Shown piece after piece: positions 17,098-26,490 of a stretch of DNA of 33,679 nucleotides. The translations under genes and the position numbers were made by a program. Origin of the DNA: Acidithiobacillus sp. (GTDB lineage Bacteria; Pseudomonadota; Gammaproteobacteria; Acidithiobacillales; Acidithiobacillaceae); contig NZ_JAGDVS010000037.1 of NCBI RefSeq assembly GCF_023255755.1, forward strand, positions 1 through 33,679. The letters are read 5' to 3'. The notes under the pieces were generated by a model. The model ran no database searches. It was not told where the DNA came from and saw only the letters and a list, made by a program, of their open reading frames with translations. Every line of letters starts with the position of its first letter. Positions within the stretch are counted from its first letter, which is position 1.

Positions 17098-18392
17098 CGC
17101 GTTGCCCTCCACATGCGGTAAGCGTCTCCCACCAAACCCCACAACGAGCGTTGCTGTACAAAGCTGCCCCGAATGGTCTTTTCCTTGCTGTGCTTATCCT
17201 GACCATCGACCATCAGCATGGTATGCGCGGCGCGGTTGAGGAGTTGCGGATACACCGAAAAGAAATGCGGATTGCCGTGCAGGATATCAGGCAACTCCTT
17301 GTATTTCCGCAAATCTTTCATGACGAAACTGTCGTCCAGCGCGGTTTTGTAACGGGCAAGATGGGGGGCCGTACAGGGGAGCTTCATGTCTTTCAGCGCG
17401 ATAACCGTTTCTGCGGCCAGCCGGCCACTGGTCATCGCCAGGTTGGAGCCTTCGCGGTGGACCGCATTTACCAGTCCGGCGCTGTCCCCCGCAATCATCC
17501 AGCCCTCGCCGTAGAGGGTCGGAACGGCCTTGTAGCCCCCTTCGGGAATCAGGTGGGCGGCATACTCCTTCATTTCGCCCCCCTCAATCAACGGGGCAAT
17601 GGCCGGATGCGCCTTGAGTTCTTCGAGGAGGGTATAGGGCGCGATGCCCGCTTTTTTGAAGTCGGACAAGAGGCAACCGATGCCCAGCGTGATGGATTCC
17701 TTGTTGGTATAGAGGAAGGCGGTGCCGACCATGCCGTGGGTGACGGCGCCGGCGATCTCAATGACCACCCCTTCGTTGCCCTTGATGTTGAAACGGCTCT
17801 GGACGACCTCCTCGGGCAGAAAGTGAATTTCCTTGACCGCGAGCGCGACATTTTTAGCTTCGAGTTCGCCATGGAAGCCGGCTTTTTTGGCCAACAGCGA
17901 ATTGACGCCATCCGCCAGGATCACCACATCGGCATAAATGTCGCCTCCCTCACGATCGGTACGGACGCCGATGACCTTTTTGCCTTCCTGGATGAGCTCG
18001 GTGACCGTCGTCTCGCAGATGACCAGGCCGCCTGCGGCCTTGACCTTCCCGGAGAACCACTTGTCGAAAGGCGCCCGGAGGATGGTATAACGATTGGGCT
18101 GGTCGCTGTTAAAGGCATCCGAGCGATAGTTGGTACCGATGAAGGATTTTTCATCCAGCACCCACATGCGCTGTTCGATGACGTGGCGCTCCAACGGGGC
18201 GTCGTCGCGGAAATCGGGAATGATGCGCTCCAGCGCGTCGGCGTAGAGAATGGCCCCCTGGACGTTTTTGGTGCCGGGGGTTTCACCGCGCTCCAGTTGC
18301 AATACGCTCAGACCCGCCTGGGCCATGGTATACGCGGCCGCATTACCGGCGGGGCCGGCACCTACCACAATAGCATCAAATTTTTCGGCCAT
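17094..18392 (-). CDS. fixC: FixC, ETF-quinone oxidoreductase-like flavoprotein
   Basis: FixC is an FAD protein related to ETF:ubiquinone oxidoreductase. In the FixABCX complex it passes the high-potential electron branch to quinone at the membrane. It has 432 residues. The N-terminal dinucleotide fold is [19 protein letters not shown], followed by [16 protein letters not shown] second FAD motif is [19 protein letters not shown], and [21 protein letters not shown] contains the third. It lacks the C-terminal Fe-S domain of mitochondrial ETF-QO, as expected because FixX provides it separately. The start has GGAGT upstream and lies 16 bases after fixB. Confidence 0.95.
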   Translation of the reverse strand: MAEKFDAIVVGAGPAGNAAAYTMAQAGLSVLQLERGETPGTKNVQGAILYADALERIIPDFRDDAPLERHVIEQRMWVLDEKSFIGTNYRSDAFNSDQPNRYTILRAPFDKWFSGKVKAAGGLVICETTVTELIQEGKKVIGVRTDREGGDIYADVVILADGVNSLLAKKAGFHGELEAKNVALAVKEIHFLPEEVVQSRFNIKGNEGVVIEIAGAVTHGMVGTAFLYTNKESITLGIGCLLSDFKKAGIAPYTLLEELKAHPAIAPLIEGGEMKEYAAHLIPEGGYKAVPTLYGEGWMIAGDSAGLVNAVHREGSNLAMTSGRLAAETVIALKDMKLPCTAPHLARYKTALDDSFVMKDLRKYKELPDILHGNPHFFSVYPQLLNRAAHTMLMVDGQDKHSKEKTIRGSFVQQRSLWGLVGDAYRMWRATR

Positions 18393-18408
18393 GTCATGAC
18401 TCCTGTAA

Positions 18409-19503
18409 TTAACCAGCCCGGCGGTTCACAGCCAGGCGACTGCGAAAGGCGTCGGTGAGGACGGGAAGGATCTGCACGGCGTCGCCGACAATGGCATAAG
18501 TGGCAAAGTCGAAGATGGGCGCATTGGGATCGTTGTTGATGGCGATGATGACGTCGGAGGCTTCCATGCCGACGCGGTGCTGAATCGCCCCGGAGATGCC
18601 CGCAGCAATATAAAGCTTGGGACGCACAGTCTTGCCCGATTGCCCGACCTGACGGTCAGCGGGTAGCCAGCCGGCATGGGTCACCGGACGCGATCCGCCG
18701 ACTTCGGCGCCGAGTACGGCAGCCAGGTCCCAGATCAGGCGAAAATTTTCGGCCTTGCCCATGCCTCGGCCGCCCGCCACGATAATGTCGGCATAGGCGA
18801 GCTGAGCCTGCTCCTGGGCCTCGTCGGGGATGAACTCCAGGACCTTGGCGATAATGTCGTCTTCCTGCATCTGCAGGTTTTCAGAAATGACACGGCCGCT
18901 GCGTTCTGGCATGGCGTCGGGCATGGCCATGACCCGGGGGCGGATGGTGGCCATCTGCGGGCGATAGTTCAGAGTCTGGATGGTGCAGAGCAAGCTGCCG
19001 CCGAAGGTCGGACGGGTGGCGAGGAGTCCGCGATTGTCCGGGTCAATGGCGAGTTCCGTGCAGTCTGCGGTCAAACCCGTGAGCAGAGTGGTGGCCACAC
19101 TACCGGCGAGATCGCGGCCCAGGGTGGTGGCGCCGAGCAACAGAATCTCCGGCTGATAGCGGTTGACGAGGTCGGTCATGGCCTTGGTGTAGGGCTCGTT
19201 GCGATAGTCCGTGAGAATGGGATCGGCCACGATATAGGCCACATCGGCGCCATAGGTGAAAGCGTTACGGGCAGCGGCACCCAGTTCATCGCTGCTGCCG
19301 CCGAGGATGACGGCGCCCAGTTCTACGTCGAGAATATCGGCCAGCTTGCGTCCTTCGCCGAGCAATTCCCAGGACATCTGGTGTACCTGGCCCCGTTCCA
19401 TTTCGACAAACACCCAGATCCCCTTGTAGGCCGCCAGGCGGGGGTCCAGCTCCAGGCGCTTTTTGCCTTTGGGCTTTGCGGGTGCGGCAGTGTTCTCGCT
19501 CAT
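18409..19503 (-). CDS. fixB: FixB, electron-transfer flavoprotein alpha subunit
   Basis: This is the ETF alpha subunit, 364 residues. The N-terminal extension ([23 protein letters not shown]) is typical of FixB and other bifurcating alpha subunits. The C-terminal FAD domain is intact, with [50 protein letters not shown] and [21 protein letters not shown]. It binds the FAD that moves electrons to FixC. GGAG precedes the ATG. It follows fixA by 19 bases in the same operon. Confidence 0.96.
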   Translation of the reverse strand: MSENTAAPAKPKGKKRLELDPRLAAYKGIWVFVEMERGQVHQMSWELLGEGRKLADILDVELGAVILGGSSDELGAAARNAFTYGADVAYIVADPILTDYRNEPYTKAMTDLVNRYQPEILLLGATTLGRDLAGSVATTLLTGLTADCTELAIDPDNRGLLATRPTFGGSLLCTIQTLNYRPQMATIRPRVMAMPDAMPERSGRVISENLQMQEDDIIAKVLEFIPDEAQEQAQLAYADIIVAGGRGMGKAENFRLIWDLAAVLGAEVGGSRPVTHAGWLPADRQVGQSGKTVRPKLYIAAGISGAIQHRVGMEASDVIIAINNDPNAPIFDFATYAIVGDAVQILPVLTDAFRSRLAVNRRAG

Positions 19504-19522
19504 GCGAATGCTCCTTGTGCGT

Positions 19523-20365
19523 TTATGGGGTGATCAGGCCGAGTTCCTGCGCCAGGCGCGGGTGCTGGCTGCTGATAATATCCAGGATGGCGTTGGCGGT
19601 GCCGCTGGCGTCCAGATCAGCGCCGATCATCTGTGCCTTCACGGCCCGGGGCTTGGGGGTGAATATCTTGCTGACCACTGTGGGCGAGCCCTTGAGGCCG
19701 ATTTTGCTGACGTCCTCAATACCGGCGCGCTCTTTATTCCATTTAGGCACGTCAAAGCGAGCCGAGCGGAACATATCATCCATGCCCGCGAAGCGGATCT
19801 GGTTGCTACCCTCCAGCATGGTGATCAGTGCGGGCAGGCGGGTCCGGATCACCTGCACACCGCCTTCAGAACGGCGTTGTACGGTGATGCTGCGCTCCTC
19901 AAGGTCCAACGCATCGATAGCCGATACGTAGGTGAGGAGTTGCAGGCCCAGGCGCTTGGCAATGCCCGGTCCGACCTGCGCGGTATCCCCGTCAATGGTC
20001 TGCTTGCCCGTGAAAACCAGATCGACGGGATGTTCCTCACCAATTTTGCGGATGGTCTGTGCCAGGGCGAAGGAGGTCGCCAGGGTATCGGCACCGGCGA
20101 AGGCGCGGTCGGTCAGGAGTATCACGTCGTCGGCACCATAGGCGATGGCCTTGCGCAGTGCGTCTTCCGCTTGGGGCGGCCCCATGGTCAGCACGGTGAC
20201 TCGCCCGCCGAAGCGGTCTTTGAGGCGCAAGGCCTCTTCGATGGCGAAAACGTCGAAGGGATTGATGATGGCGGGTACACCCTGCCGCATGATGGTATTG
20301 GTGACCGGATGCACCCGGATCTGGGCGCTGTCGGGAACCTGTTTGATACAGACGACAATATGCAT
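19523..20365 (-). CDS. fixA: FixA, electron-transfer flavoprotein beta subunit
   Basis: FixA carries the bifurcating FAD that takes a hydride from NADH and splits it into a high-potential electron (to quinone through FixBC) and a low-potential electron (to FixX or ferredoxin). The 280-residue protein begins [18 protein letters not shown]. It has the [15 protein letters not shown] segment, a [17 protein letters not shown] stretch and [21 protein letters not shown]. The last two resemble bifurcating-type ETF beta subunits rather than the simple mitochondrial type. It is the first gene of the operon, with GGAGT before the ATG and a 191-bp leader containing repeats. Confidence 0.95.
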   Translation of the reverse strand: MHIVVCIKQVPDSAQIRVHPVTNTIMRQGVPAIINPFDVFAIEEALRLKDRFGGRVTVLTMGPPQAEDALRKAIAYGADDVILLTDRAFAGADTLATSFALAQTIRKIGEEHPVDLVFTGKQTIDGDTAQVGPGIAKRLGLQLLTYVSAIDALDLEERSITVQRRSEGGVQVIRTRLPALITMLEGSNQIRFAGMDDMFRSARFDVPKWNKERAGIEDVSKIGLKGSPTVVSKIFTPKPRAVKAQMIGADLDASGTANAILDIISSQHPRLAQELGLITP

Positions 20366-20556
20366 GGCGTACTCCTGTTACCGATCTGTCGGTGATCTGA
20401 AAGATGCTGTTGCACCGATCTAAGCAATCTTCATTCCAGATACGACTGTCTTGTTAATTTCAAGATAAACAGTCTTTTGGCTAGAATGCACCAGAAAAAC
20501 AACGCCAGCAGCAGATGTAGGCTTTGCGACAAAATGCATGCTTTATCACGGTAAAC
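20366..20556 (-). promoter_or_regulatory. fixA leader with dyad and repeated ACCGATCT
   Basis: This 191-bp non-coding stretch separates the amine-oxidase stop from fixA. It contains ACCGATCTGTCGGT, a dyad with 5-base arms, at 20380-20393, and a second copy of ACCGATCT at 20414-20421, 34 bases away. A larger dyad, GACTGT...ACAGTC, spans 20444-20474. The last could also form a hairpin ending transcription of the amine-oxidase gene. I see no convincing sigma-54 GG/GC promoter. Function is inferred from position. Confidence 0.35.
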
Positions 20557-22197
20557 TCAATGCGTCCGCTGGCTGTCGGTGACGGGAACGGCTTTGGCGA
20601 GGAGTACGGCATTGCTGCTGAGGGCAAACTCCCGCCAGGCGGCAGCGAGGTCGCGGGCGATGGTGGACAGGTATTCCTTGCCGGGTTCGTGCTCTTCGGG
20701 AAAATTGGAGAGCGCACAGGAACTGCGGTTGAAGGCGAGGGCCTCACTGATCAGTGTCTGATGAACGGTTGCGAAAGGTGCATGCACTTCCGGCGTTAGA
20801 TCAGAACGCCCCTTATGGACACCCGTGCCGCTGGTGTCAAAAGGCAATGCGCTCAGTTGGCGCAATGCCTCGCTATAGAACTGCTCCATGGTGTCGAGCA
20901 GGGCGCGCTGGGTCAACTGTTCCTTGTGCTGGCGGGCCAGATATTGATTCAGGTGGCGGCGATAGGTCGCCAGCAAGTCCGGCTGTTGCGCGGTCACCCA
21001 TGTACCGAATATGGCGATGCAAGCGGTGTTGTCGGCAGGACCGTTCAGTGCTTCCGGGCCGCGCGATATGGGGTCAGACACGAGTGTCCGCTGAATGCGG
21101 GCGGCGGATTCCAGGGCGCCTTCCAGATAGCCCCCGCCATAGCCCGCCGTTTCAGAACCGCCGAAAAACAGCTTGTTTTTCCACAGCGGCAATCGCAGGT
21201 TCGGGTTGTCGTATTCGGGATGCGTACTGGGAGGCGTGCGGTCCAGGGTGCTGCAGGTGTAGGCTTCCTGAGCCCAGTCATGGACATGTTGTTCTCCGTC
21301 TTCTGCCGGCAGATCAAAGACCTGTACCAGTTGGCTGGAGATCAGTAAGGCCATGGTGGCGGGCGGGATGGTGGCGCGAAATGCCGGTGGGAGGGAAAAA
21401 AAGGCGCCGAGTGCGGCCTGCTCACCGGTGGCATCACAGGCGTCGAAAATCTCGGGGAGTACCACCTGTTCGTGGGTGACGAAGGCGTTCCCGGACTGGC
21501 CCGAGTCCCGCCAGAACGCCTGATCGTAAGCAACGACCACCTTGGCTTGATCGGCCATCCAGGTGTGGGTCGTGCGCATGGCCTCGCGCAGGGACGCGTT
21601 CAGGGGAGGATCGAAACGGACGTGCTCTTCCAGCAGACGGGGAGGGAGGGCCAGAACCGCATGACGCGCATTGACCTGCACGATCCTTTCGTTGTGGCGG
21701 AAACTGAGAATAACGTAATCGTCATCTTCCTCCACGGATAGCAGCGTATGGCCCAGGTGCAACCGGTCCACAGGGAGTTGCGCGGTCATGGCGGTCACGA
21801 GACGTCCCATCCCGCCTACCACGCGCCGGGCACCCCCATGTACCTCTGTCAACTTCATGACCTCCGGTTTTTCATCTGTTGTATTCAGGCGCAGGATGTC
21901 ACCGTGGTCGTGCTGGGCAAACGTATCGAGCCCAAGGCCCGAGATCATCTGGGTGACGCGCGGTTGGGTATCCGGCCAGAACCAGGTTGGCCCCAGATCC
22001 ACCGCCAGATTATTGCGTCGGCAGCGTTCGGAAAATATACGCCCGCCCATACGCTCACGCGCTTCATAGAGTGTGAAATCCCGCCCGCGCTCCTGCAGGC
22101 TTTTGGCCAATGCAAGCCCACATAAGCCACCACCAACAATGATTGTATCTGGCACGGTTCCGATCCTCATGGCTGCATCATTTCGCGTATCCAGCAA
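20557..22197 (-). CDS. Flavin-containing amine oxidase family protein with C-terminal extension
   Basis: This is an FAD-dependent amine oxidase-like protein of 546 residues. The N-terminal FAD site is clear: TIIVGGGLCGLALAKSL, then LYEARERMGGRI. A central AVLALPPRLLEEHVRFDPPL and a C-terminal FFGGSETAGYGGGYLEGALESA complete the flavin site. Beyond about residue 385 there is a roughly 150-residue extension, largely helical (HLNQYLARQHKEQLTQRALLDTMEQFY), that the usual monoamine oxidases lack. Substrate is unknown; polyamines are possible given speA nearby, but that is weak. The start may be the first ATG at 22197 or the ATG at 22170 (MRIGTVPDT). No signal peptide is visible. Confidence 0.85.
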   Translation of the reverse strand: MLDTRNDAAMRIGTVPDTIIVGGGLCGLALAKSLQERGRDFTLYEARERMGGRIFSERCRRNNLAVDLGPTWFWPDTQPRVTQMISGLGLDTFAQHDHGDILRLNTTDEKPEVMKLTEVHGGARRVVGGMGRLVTAMTAQLPVDRLHLGHTLLSVEEDDDYVILSFRHNERIVQVNARHAVLALPPRLLEEHVRFDPPLNASLREAMRTTHTWMADQAKVVVAYDQAFWRDSGQSGNAFVTHEQVVLPEIFDACDATGEQAALGAFFSLPPAFRATIPPATMALLISSQLVQVFDLPAEDGEQHVHDWAQEAYTCSTLDRTPPSTHPEYDNPNLRLPLWKNKLFFGGSETAGYGGGYLEGALESAARIQRTLVSDPISRGPEALNGPADNTACIAIFGTWVTAQQPDLLATYRRHLNQYLARQHKEQLTQRALLDTMEQFYSEALRQLSALPFDTSGTGVHKGRSDLTPEVHAPFATVHQTLISEALAFNRSSCALSNFPEEHEPGKEYLSTIARDLAAAWREFALSSNAVLLAKAVPVTDSQRTH

Positions 22198-22358
22198 TAT
22201 TTATACCGGGACGCGGAGCGTGGGGTAGCGGTGCCGGCACGTAATGATATATTAGAAGTATAAACAAGTGATTATAAGCTATCCGTGCAGTTCTTGCGGA
22301 TGTGGGTGTGGTCGGATGAGGCCATCGTTAGATAACCTTTTGTAGAGTCTGGTCAGGT
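22198..22358. promoter_or_regulatory. A+T-rich region upstream of amine oxidase
   Basis: This gene-free stretch of about 160 bp includes an A+T-rich core (TGATATATTAGAAGTATAAA) suited to a promoter for the minus-strand amine oxidase. No operator or RNA gene is recognised in it. Confidence 0.25.
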
Positions 22359-22568
22359 TTGCGACAAAGTTTGTCTGGCACCGCCGCCGGCCTGGCCAAG
22401 ACATGCTTTTTCGGCAGTAACCTGCTCGGCGCAGCCTATCTGCTCATGGCAGATGCCCTGGCACGAAAACTGTTCTCCATGGATGTCCCAGTCGGTATAT
22501 TCGCCGGGCTTTTGGGCGCGCCGACATTTTTGCTGGTGCTACGGCAGATACGCGGGGCGTGGGTGTGA
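22359..22568 (+). pseudogene. C-terminal fragment of a FecCD-type iron/siderophore ABC permease
   Basis: The 69-codon frame matches only the last part of FecCD/BtuC-family permeases: LLGAAYLLMADALARKL followed by VPVGIFAGLLGAPTFLLVLRQ, which corresponds to the final two membrane helices. The other roughly 270 residues are missing and no ABC ATPase or binding protein is nearby. The apparent TTG start is not preceded by a clear ribosome-binding site. I read it as a remnant left by deletion or insertion, marking the left edge of the A+T-richer region. Confidence 0.72.
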
Positions 22569-22729
22569 ACTGCCAACCCTATAGGAGACGTCGAAAAAAG
22601 ATAGCCGCCGGATATGTGGTGGCATATATTTTGCCTTATTGTCAAACCACTATTTTCGATGGAACACCAGATGTCCACCAAGATCATTCATGCCCAACCA
22701 GCGACTACTAAGACTGAGGACATCATCTC
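22569..22729. promoter_or_regulatory. Leader of the globin-GGDEF-EAL gene
   Basis: A gene-free stretch of 161 bp. It contains a short dyad ATATG-TGGTGG-CATAT at 22612-22627 and A+T-rich blocks that could serve as a promoter. GAGGAC lies about 10 bases before the next start codon. Nothing else is recognised. Confidence 0.25.
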
Positions 22730-25393
22730 ATGAACGGCCTGACATTCAGACCAGACTCTCTGCCTAATTTCCTGGGGCTGCAGGAAGAGGATTTTCAGCT
22801 CATCGATCGATATCAGTCTATTTTACAAGCAGAAACAGGTGCATTAGCCCATATCTTTTACGATTATCTGCTCTCTCATCCGGTTACTGCTGCTGTTTTC
22901 CGTGACTTCACGCCTGAACGACTGGATGCCCTGATCAAAAAACAGTCCGAACATATCGGCGGACTCCTGACCAACCATCTTGATAAACTCTGGCGCGAAT
23001 CCATGCGCAGCATCGGCGCTATGCACCACCATCTCGGCATCGAGCCTTCCTGGGTTGCCGGTGCCTATATCCTTTACTGGCGCCAGTGGCAAAAAATACT
23101 GCAGGAACAGGTTCCGGCAAGCGAGCGGAATTTATTGCGGGATGCGTTGTTCCGACTATTGATCGGCGATCTGATGATTCAACTGGATGGCTATGCCCGA
23201 GCCTCCCGTGAAACGGACGCAGAGCGGCTGGCGTTATTCGATGTACTACTGGGTGTACTTGCGGTTCCCCGTGGCACCGATTCTCCGCGTCCGGAGGGAT
23301 TACTTCAGCAAATCTGCGAAGCCTTACCGCGTAAAAGTTCCAGTGTACGGCTGGCCGGCTATCTTGTGAGCAGCGCCATGGGAGATACATTATCATTGGA
23401 ATGTGCTGCCGGGCTTCCGTTGCCTACACTACAAATAGCAGAAATGTCAGGAGGCCCCTGCTGGGACGCGTTGGAAAAGGGACAGACCGTCATCCAGTCC
23501 ACAGATGATCCTAACGCACCGGAATGGATCAAAGTGTTGCACAATCGCGTTGCAGAAATTGGCATCTTTCCTTTTGGCGCGGGCGAAATGCGCGGAGTCG
23601 GGCTGGTCGGTGCACGGCAGAAGGGATATTTTCGCAGGGTCGGATCCGTCTATTTTGATGCCTTTGCGCATCTTGGCGAGTTAGTGCTGTTGTTACGTAA
23701 CCAATCTTTGCACGACCCGCTTACCAACCTGCCTAATCGCGTACTCTTCCTGGACCGCCTGACCGTTGCGCAACAGCAGACTCTGCGACAAGAGCGGTTG
23801 CTGGGTGTCGGGATCCTCGATCTGGATGGCTTCAAACAGGTCAATGACCGTCTGGGGCATGGTGCCGGTGATCATTTGCTTCAGGTAGTGGTGGAACGCC
23901 TGCAAACGCAACTACGTGTGGGGGATACCCTGGCGCGCATGGGTGGCGATGAATTCGGACTCTTGTTGCTTGGCTTGGAACGACTTGAAGATCTGGAAGG
24001 GATCTGTAGCCGGCTACTCGACACCATCCGTGAACCGATCGAAATTCACGGTGAATTGGTCAATGTTTCAAGCAGTCTGGGGATGACCATTTACCCTTTC
24101 GACGACAATAATGCAAGCATGCTCATACAGCATGCGGATATGGCACTGTATGCCGCAAAAAACGCCGGTCGGGACCAGTTTTGTTTGCATACTCTGGCAT
24201 TGGATGAGGCCATACAGGCAGCACAGGATACCCGCACCATGTTGGAGAATGCGCTGCATGAAGGCCGCTTGCTTTTGCACTACCAGCCCATTATTTCCGG
24301 TGCCGGCACGCTATTGGGCGTAGAAGCACTGTTACGATTGCATCATCCCGAAAAGGGGATATTGCCTCCGGCAGCTTTTTTCAGTGCATTGGATCACCAC
24401 CGTCTTGCGCGCCCGCTTGGACGCTTCGTCCTTGATGCCGCATTGCGGCAAGGCACCCTCTGGCAAAAACAGGGTCTGCCGTTGCGGATTTCGGTGAATA
24501 TCAGTACCCGCCACTTACTTGATGCCCGTTTCCTGGACGATCTCAAAGAAGTCTTATTGAGGTACCCAGACCTACCGCCCAGTCAGATCGAAATCGAAGT
24601 CACCGAATCCGCTCCCTTGGCGGATGTTCCCGGAGCACAAGTGCTACTACGCGCCTGCAATGATCTCGGTATACGGGTGGCGTTGGATGATTTCGGCACT
24701 GGCAACGCCTCTTTGAGTTATCTGCAACAACTTCCGGCGCAATCCATCAAAATCGATCAGAGTTTTGTACGTAACATTCTGAATGATCCTAAAGACCTCG
24801 CCATAGTAACGGCGGTTATTACCGCCAGTCGCATGCTCGGTATGGAGGTCGTCGCCGAGGGGGTAGAAACAACGGCACACGCCACGCTGCTGGTAAAAAT
24901 GGGCTGTAGCCAACTGCAGGGATACCTTTTCTCCAAACCACTACCACCCGAAGATATCCTCGCCTGGAAAAATCATTTTCGGCACGTCCCCCCATGGGAG
25001 GAAAGCCTGGCCCCCATGGACGTGCTTGCCCCCATTCTGGAAGGGCATACCTTGCGCGTCCAGGAAGTTCTTCGTGCCTTGCGCGAGAAAACCGCCTTCC
25101 CTAGCCATGTCCTGGATGAACATGCCGAAGAGTTTTGCCACCTGGGGAGATGGCTGCACGGAGATGGTGCACGACTCTTCGGACAAAACCCCAGATTCAC
25201 GAAGTTGCTCACCCGTCATGTACGGATTCATCAACTTGCGCGCGAAGCACATGCGTTTCTGAGCGCAGAAAAAATTGCGGCGGCACTGCGTTACGGAAAC
25301 CTCCTCGAACGGGAAAACCTTTACTTAATAGAGGAGTTATTGGCTATCACTGGACAGATACCGGGCCGCCACCCTATCAGTCAGCCGCCATGA
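22730..25393 (+). CDS. Globin-coupled GAF-GGDEF-EAL protein with C-terminal CZB-like domain
   Basis: This 887-residue soluble protein is a probable c-di-GMP enzyme. Residues about 10-165 are a sensor globin with the proximal-histidine motif HHHLGIEPSWVAGAY near residue 99. Residues about 170-320 look like a GAF domain. The GGDEF domain (about 325-490) has an intact GGDEF at residue 405 and an RVGD inhibitory site five residues before it, so synthesis with product inhibition is possible. The EAL domain (about 505-745) has EALLRL, VTESAPL, DDFGTGNASLSYL and VVAEGVET, so hydrolysis is also plausible. Residues about 755-870 resemble a zinc-binding CZB domain: GHTLRVQEVL, EFCHLGRWLHGDG and RHVRIHQLA. 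No membrane segment is seen. The gene is more A+T-rich than its flanks. Confidence 0.92.
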   Translation: MNGLTFRPDSLPNFLGLQEEDFQLIDRYQSILQAETGALAHIFYDYLLSHPVTAAVFRDFTPERLDALIKKQSEHIGGLLTNHLDKLWRESMRSIGAMHHHLGIEPSWVAGAYILYWRQWQKILQEQVPASERNLLRDALFRLLIGDLMIQLDGYARASRETDAERLALFDVLLGVLAVPRGTDSPRPEGLLQQICEALPRKSSSVRLAGYLVSSAMGDTLSLECAAGLPLPTLQIAEMSGGPCWDALEKGQTVIQSTDDPNAPEWIKVLHNRVAEIGIFPFGAGEMRGVGLVGARQKGYFRRVGSVYFDAFAHLGELVLLLRNQSLHDPLTNLPNRVLFLDRLTVAQQQTLRQERLLGVGILDLDGFKQVNDRLGHGAGDHLLQVVVERLQTQLRVGDTLARMGGDEFGLLLLGLERLEDLEGICSRLLDTIREPIEIHGELVNVSSSLGMTIYPFDDNNASMLIQHADMALYAAKNAGRDQFCLHTLALDEAIQAAQDTRTMLENALHEGRLLLHYQPIISGAGTLLGVEALLRLHHPEKGILPPAAFFSALDHHRLARPLGRFVLDAALRQGTLWQKQGLPLRISVNISTRHLLDARFLDDLKEVLLRYPDLPPSQIEIEVTESAPLADVPGAQVLLRACNDLGIRVALDDFGTGNASLSYLQQLPAQSIKIDQSFVRNILNDPKDLAIVTAVITASRMLGMEVVAEGVETTAHATLLVKMGCSQLQGYLFSKPLPPEDILAWKNHFRHVPPWEESLAPMDVLAPILEGHTLRVQEVLRALREKTAFPSHVLDEHAEEFCHLGRWLHGDGARLFGQNPRFTKLLTRHVRIHQLAREAHAFLSAEKIAAALRYGNLLERENLYLIEELLAITGQIPGRHPISQPP

Positions 25394-25461
25394 CCTACTG
25401 GATATCCGCCACAGTTCAGTCGAGCCAGGTCGATGAACTTTGCGCGCTACTGCACCTTTGA
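25389..25461 (+). CDS. Possible 23-residue leader or remnant peptide
   Basis: The ATG at 25389 overlaps the stop of the GGDEF-EAL gene as ATGA and opens a 23-codon frame (MTYWISATVQSSQVDELCALLHL). I recognise no family. The overlap would allow coupled translation, but the frame is short enough to be chance or the remains of a longer gene. It is reported because the next gene begins only about 90 bases later. Confidence 0.2.
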
Positions 25462-25553
25462 TAGAAACCCTGGTAATACTGAAACCCAAACAGCATGCAT
25501 CATAACCTAAACTGTTACAACATCCACAATCCATCAAATACAGGAGACATATT

Positions 25554-26477
25554 ATGGACGAACTATTTTTACATTACATTCAGGAACTGCTCGCCCCATT
25601 AGACACATTGGAAATGCTCGCTGAGGCGGATGAGCGCATGGAAAACGTGATTTTTTATATGAATCCAGCCGCACAACGAATCATGGAGAACGCCCATACT
25701 GGCCTCAATGCTGAACTTCGTGGTGCCGATGTCCGCACCGCCTATGGGCATTCCATCCATCAGTTTCATAAAGATCCTGAGCGAATTCGCAATATTTTAT
25801 GTAAGTTGGCTAGTGGTGCTGAAAATGAAAGCCGTACCGAAATGACCATTGGTCCAGTAATCTTCGCGTTGAACTTTACTGCTGTCCGTGATATATCGGG
25901 TAAAGTCATCGCGTTCCATGCTAGCTGGAGAGAAATAACTGCCAGAAGAATGGGGCAACATACTGCCAAGGAACTAGCTCTGATGGTCGATAATATCAGC
26001 GGGGCCGTCACTGAGTCAAAAATGCAAGTAACGACTATGGAACAAGCCCTGAAAAGTGTCGTTAGCGGCATGGAAGACAACCAAAAAGCCGTAAAGACCT
26101 TAGAGCGACAGGCAAAAACTATTGGCGAGATAGCCACCACCATTCGGGGGATTTCTTACCAGACCAATCTGCTCGCGCTGAATGCCGCCATTGAAGCTGC
26201 TCGTGCAGGTGAATATGGCCGTGGTTTTGCAGTTGTCGCCGATGAAGTACGTAATTTAGCAAAAAAAGTGCAGGATGCCACCGTCATCATACAGGAAAAC
26301 ATGGATGCGGTTGAACACCAGGCAAAGTCCATAGAAGACGCGGAGTCAGTGGCCCGCAAGCAAGTCGATAAAGCCGGTCAGACCTTGCGCACATTATCTT
26401 TGCAGTTTGACAGCCTGCAAGGCATTTCCCGCAATCTACAAGACTTAACCCATAACCTCACCACTATTCTGAAATAA
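25554..26477 (+). CDS. Cytoplasmic PAS-chemoreceptor signalling protein
   Basis: The 307-residue protein has no membrane segment. An N-terminal PAS-like domain (about 20-135) includes [11 protein letters not shown], the [13 protein letters not shown] stretch and a core ending [16 protein letters not shown] coiled coil leads to a chemoreceptor signalling hairpin at about residues 195-245: [37 protein letters not shown]. The cytoplasmic helices are short, with little of the methylation region. It should sense an internal signal, possibly through a PAS-bound cofactor, and act on a CheA/CheW system or on the neighbouring c-di-GMP protein. No che genes are in the window. AGGAGA precedes the ATG. 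It lies in the A+T-richer block. Confidence 0.88.
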   Translation: MDELFLHYIQELLAPLDTLEMLAEADERMENVIFYMNPAAQRIMENAHTGLNAELRGADVRTAYGHSIHQFHKDPERIRNILCKLASGAENESRTEMTIGPVIFALNFTAVRDISGKVIAFHASWREITARRMGQHTAKELALMVDNISGAVTESKMQVTTMEQALKSVVSGMEDNQKAVKTLERQAKTIGEIATTIRGISYQTNLLALNAAIEAARAGEYGRGFAVVADEVRNLAKKVQDATVIIQENMDAVEHQAKSIEDAESVARKQVDKAGQTLRTLSLQFDSLQGISRNLQDLTHNLTTILK

Positions 26478-26490
26478 CCCTGTTACTGTA

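Noticed and set aside
17151-18458. 435-residue plus-strand ORF
   Set aside because: It is antisense to fixC, whose motifs are unambiguous; the plus-strand translation has no recognisable domain.
13539-20365. Nitrogenase locus
   Set aside because: fixABCX and a Shethna-like ferredoxin suggest nitrogen fixation, but no nifHDK, nifENB or nifA is visible, so I do not call a nif cluster.
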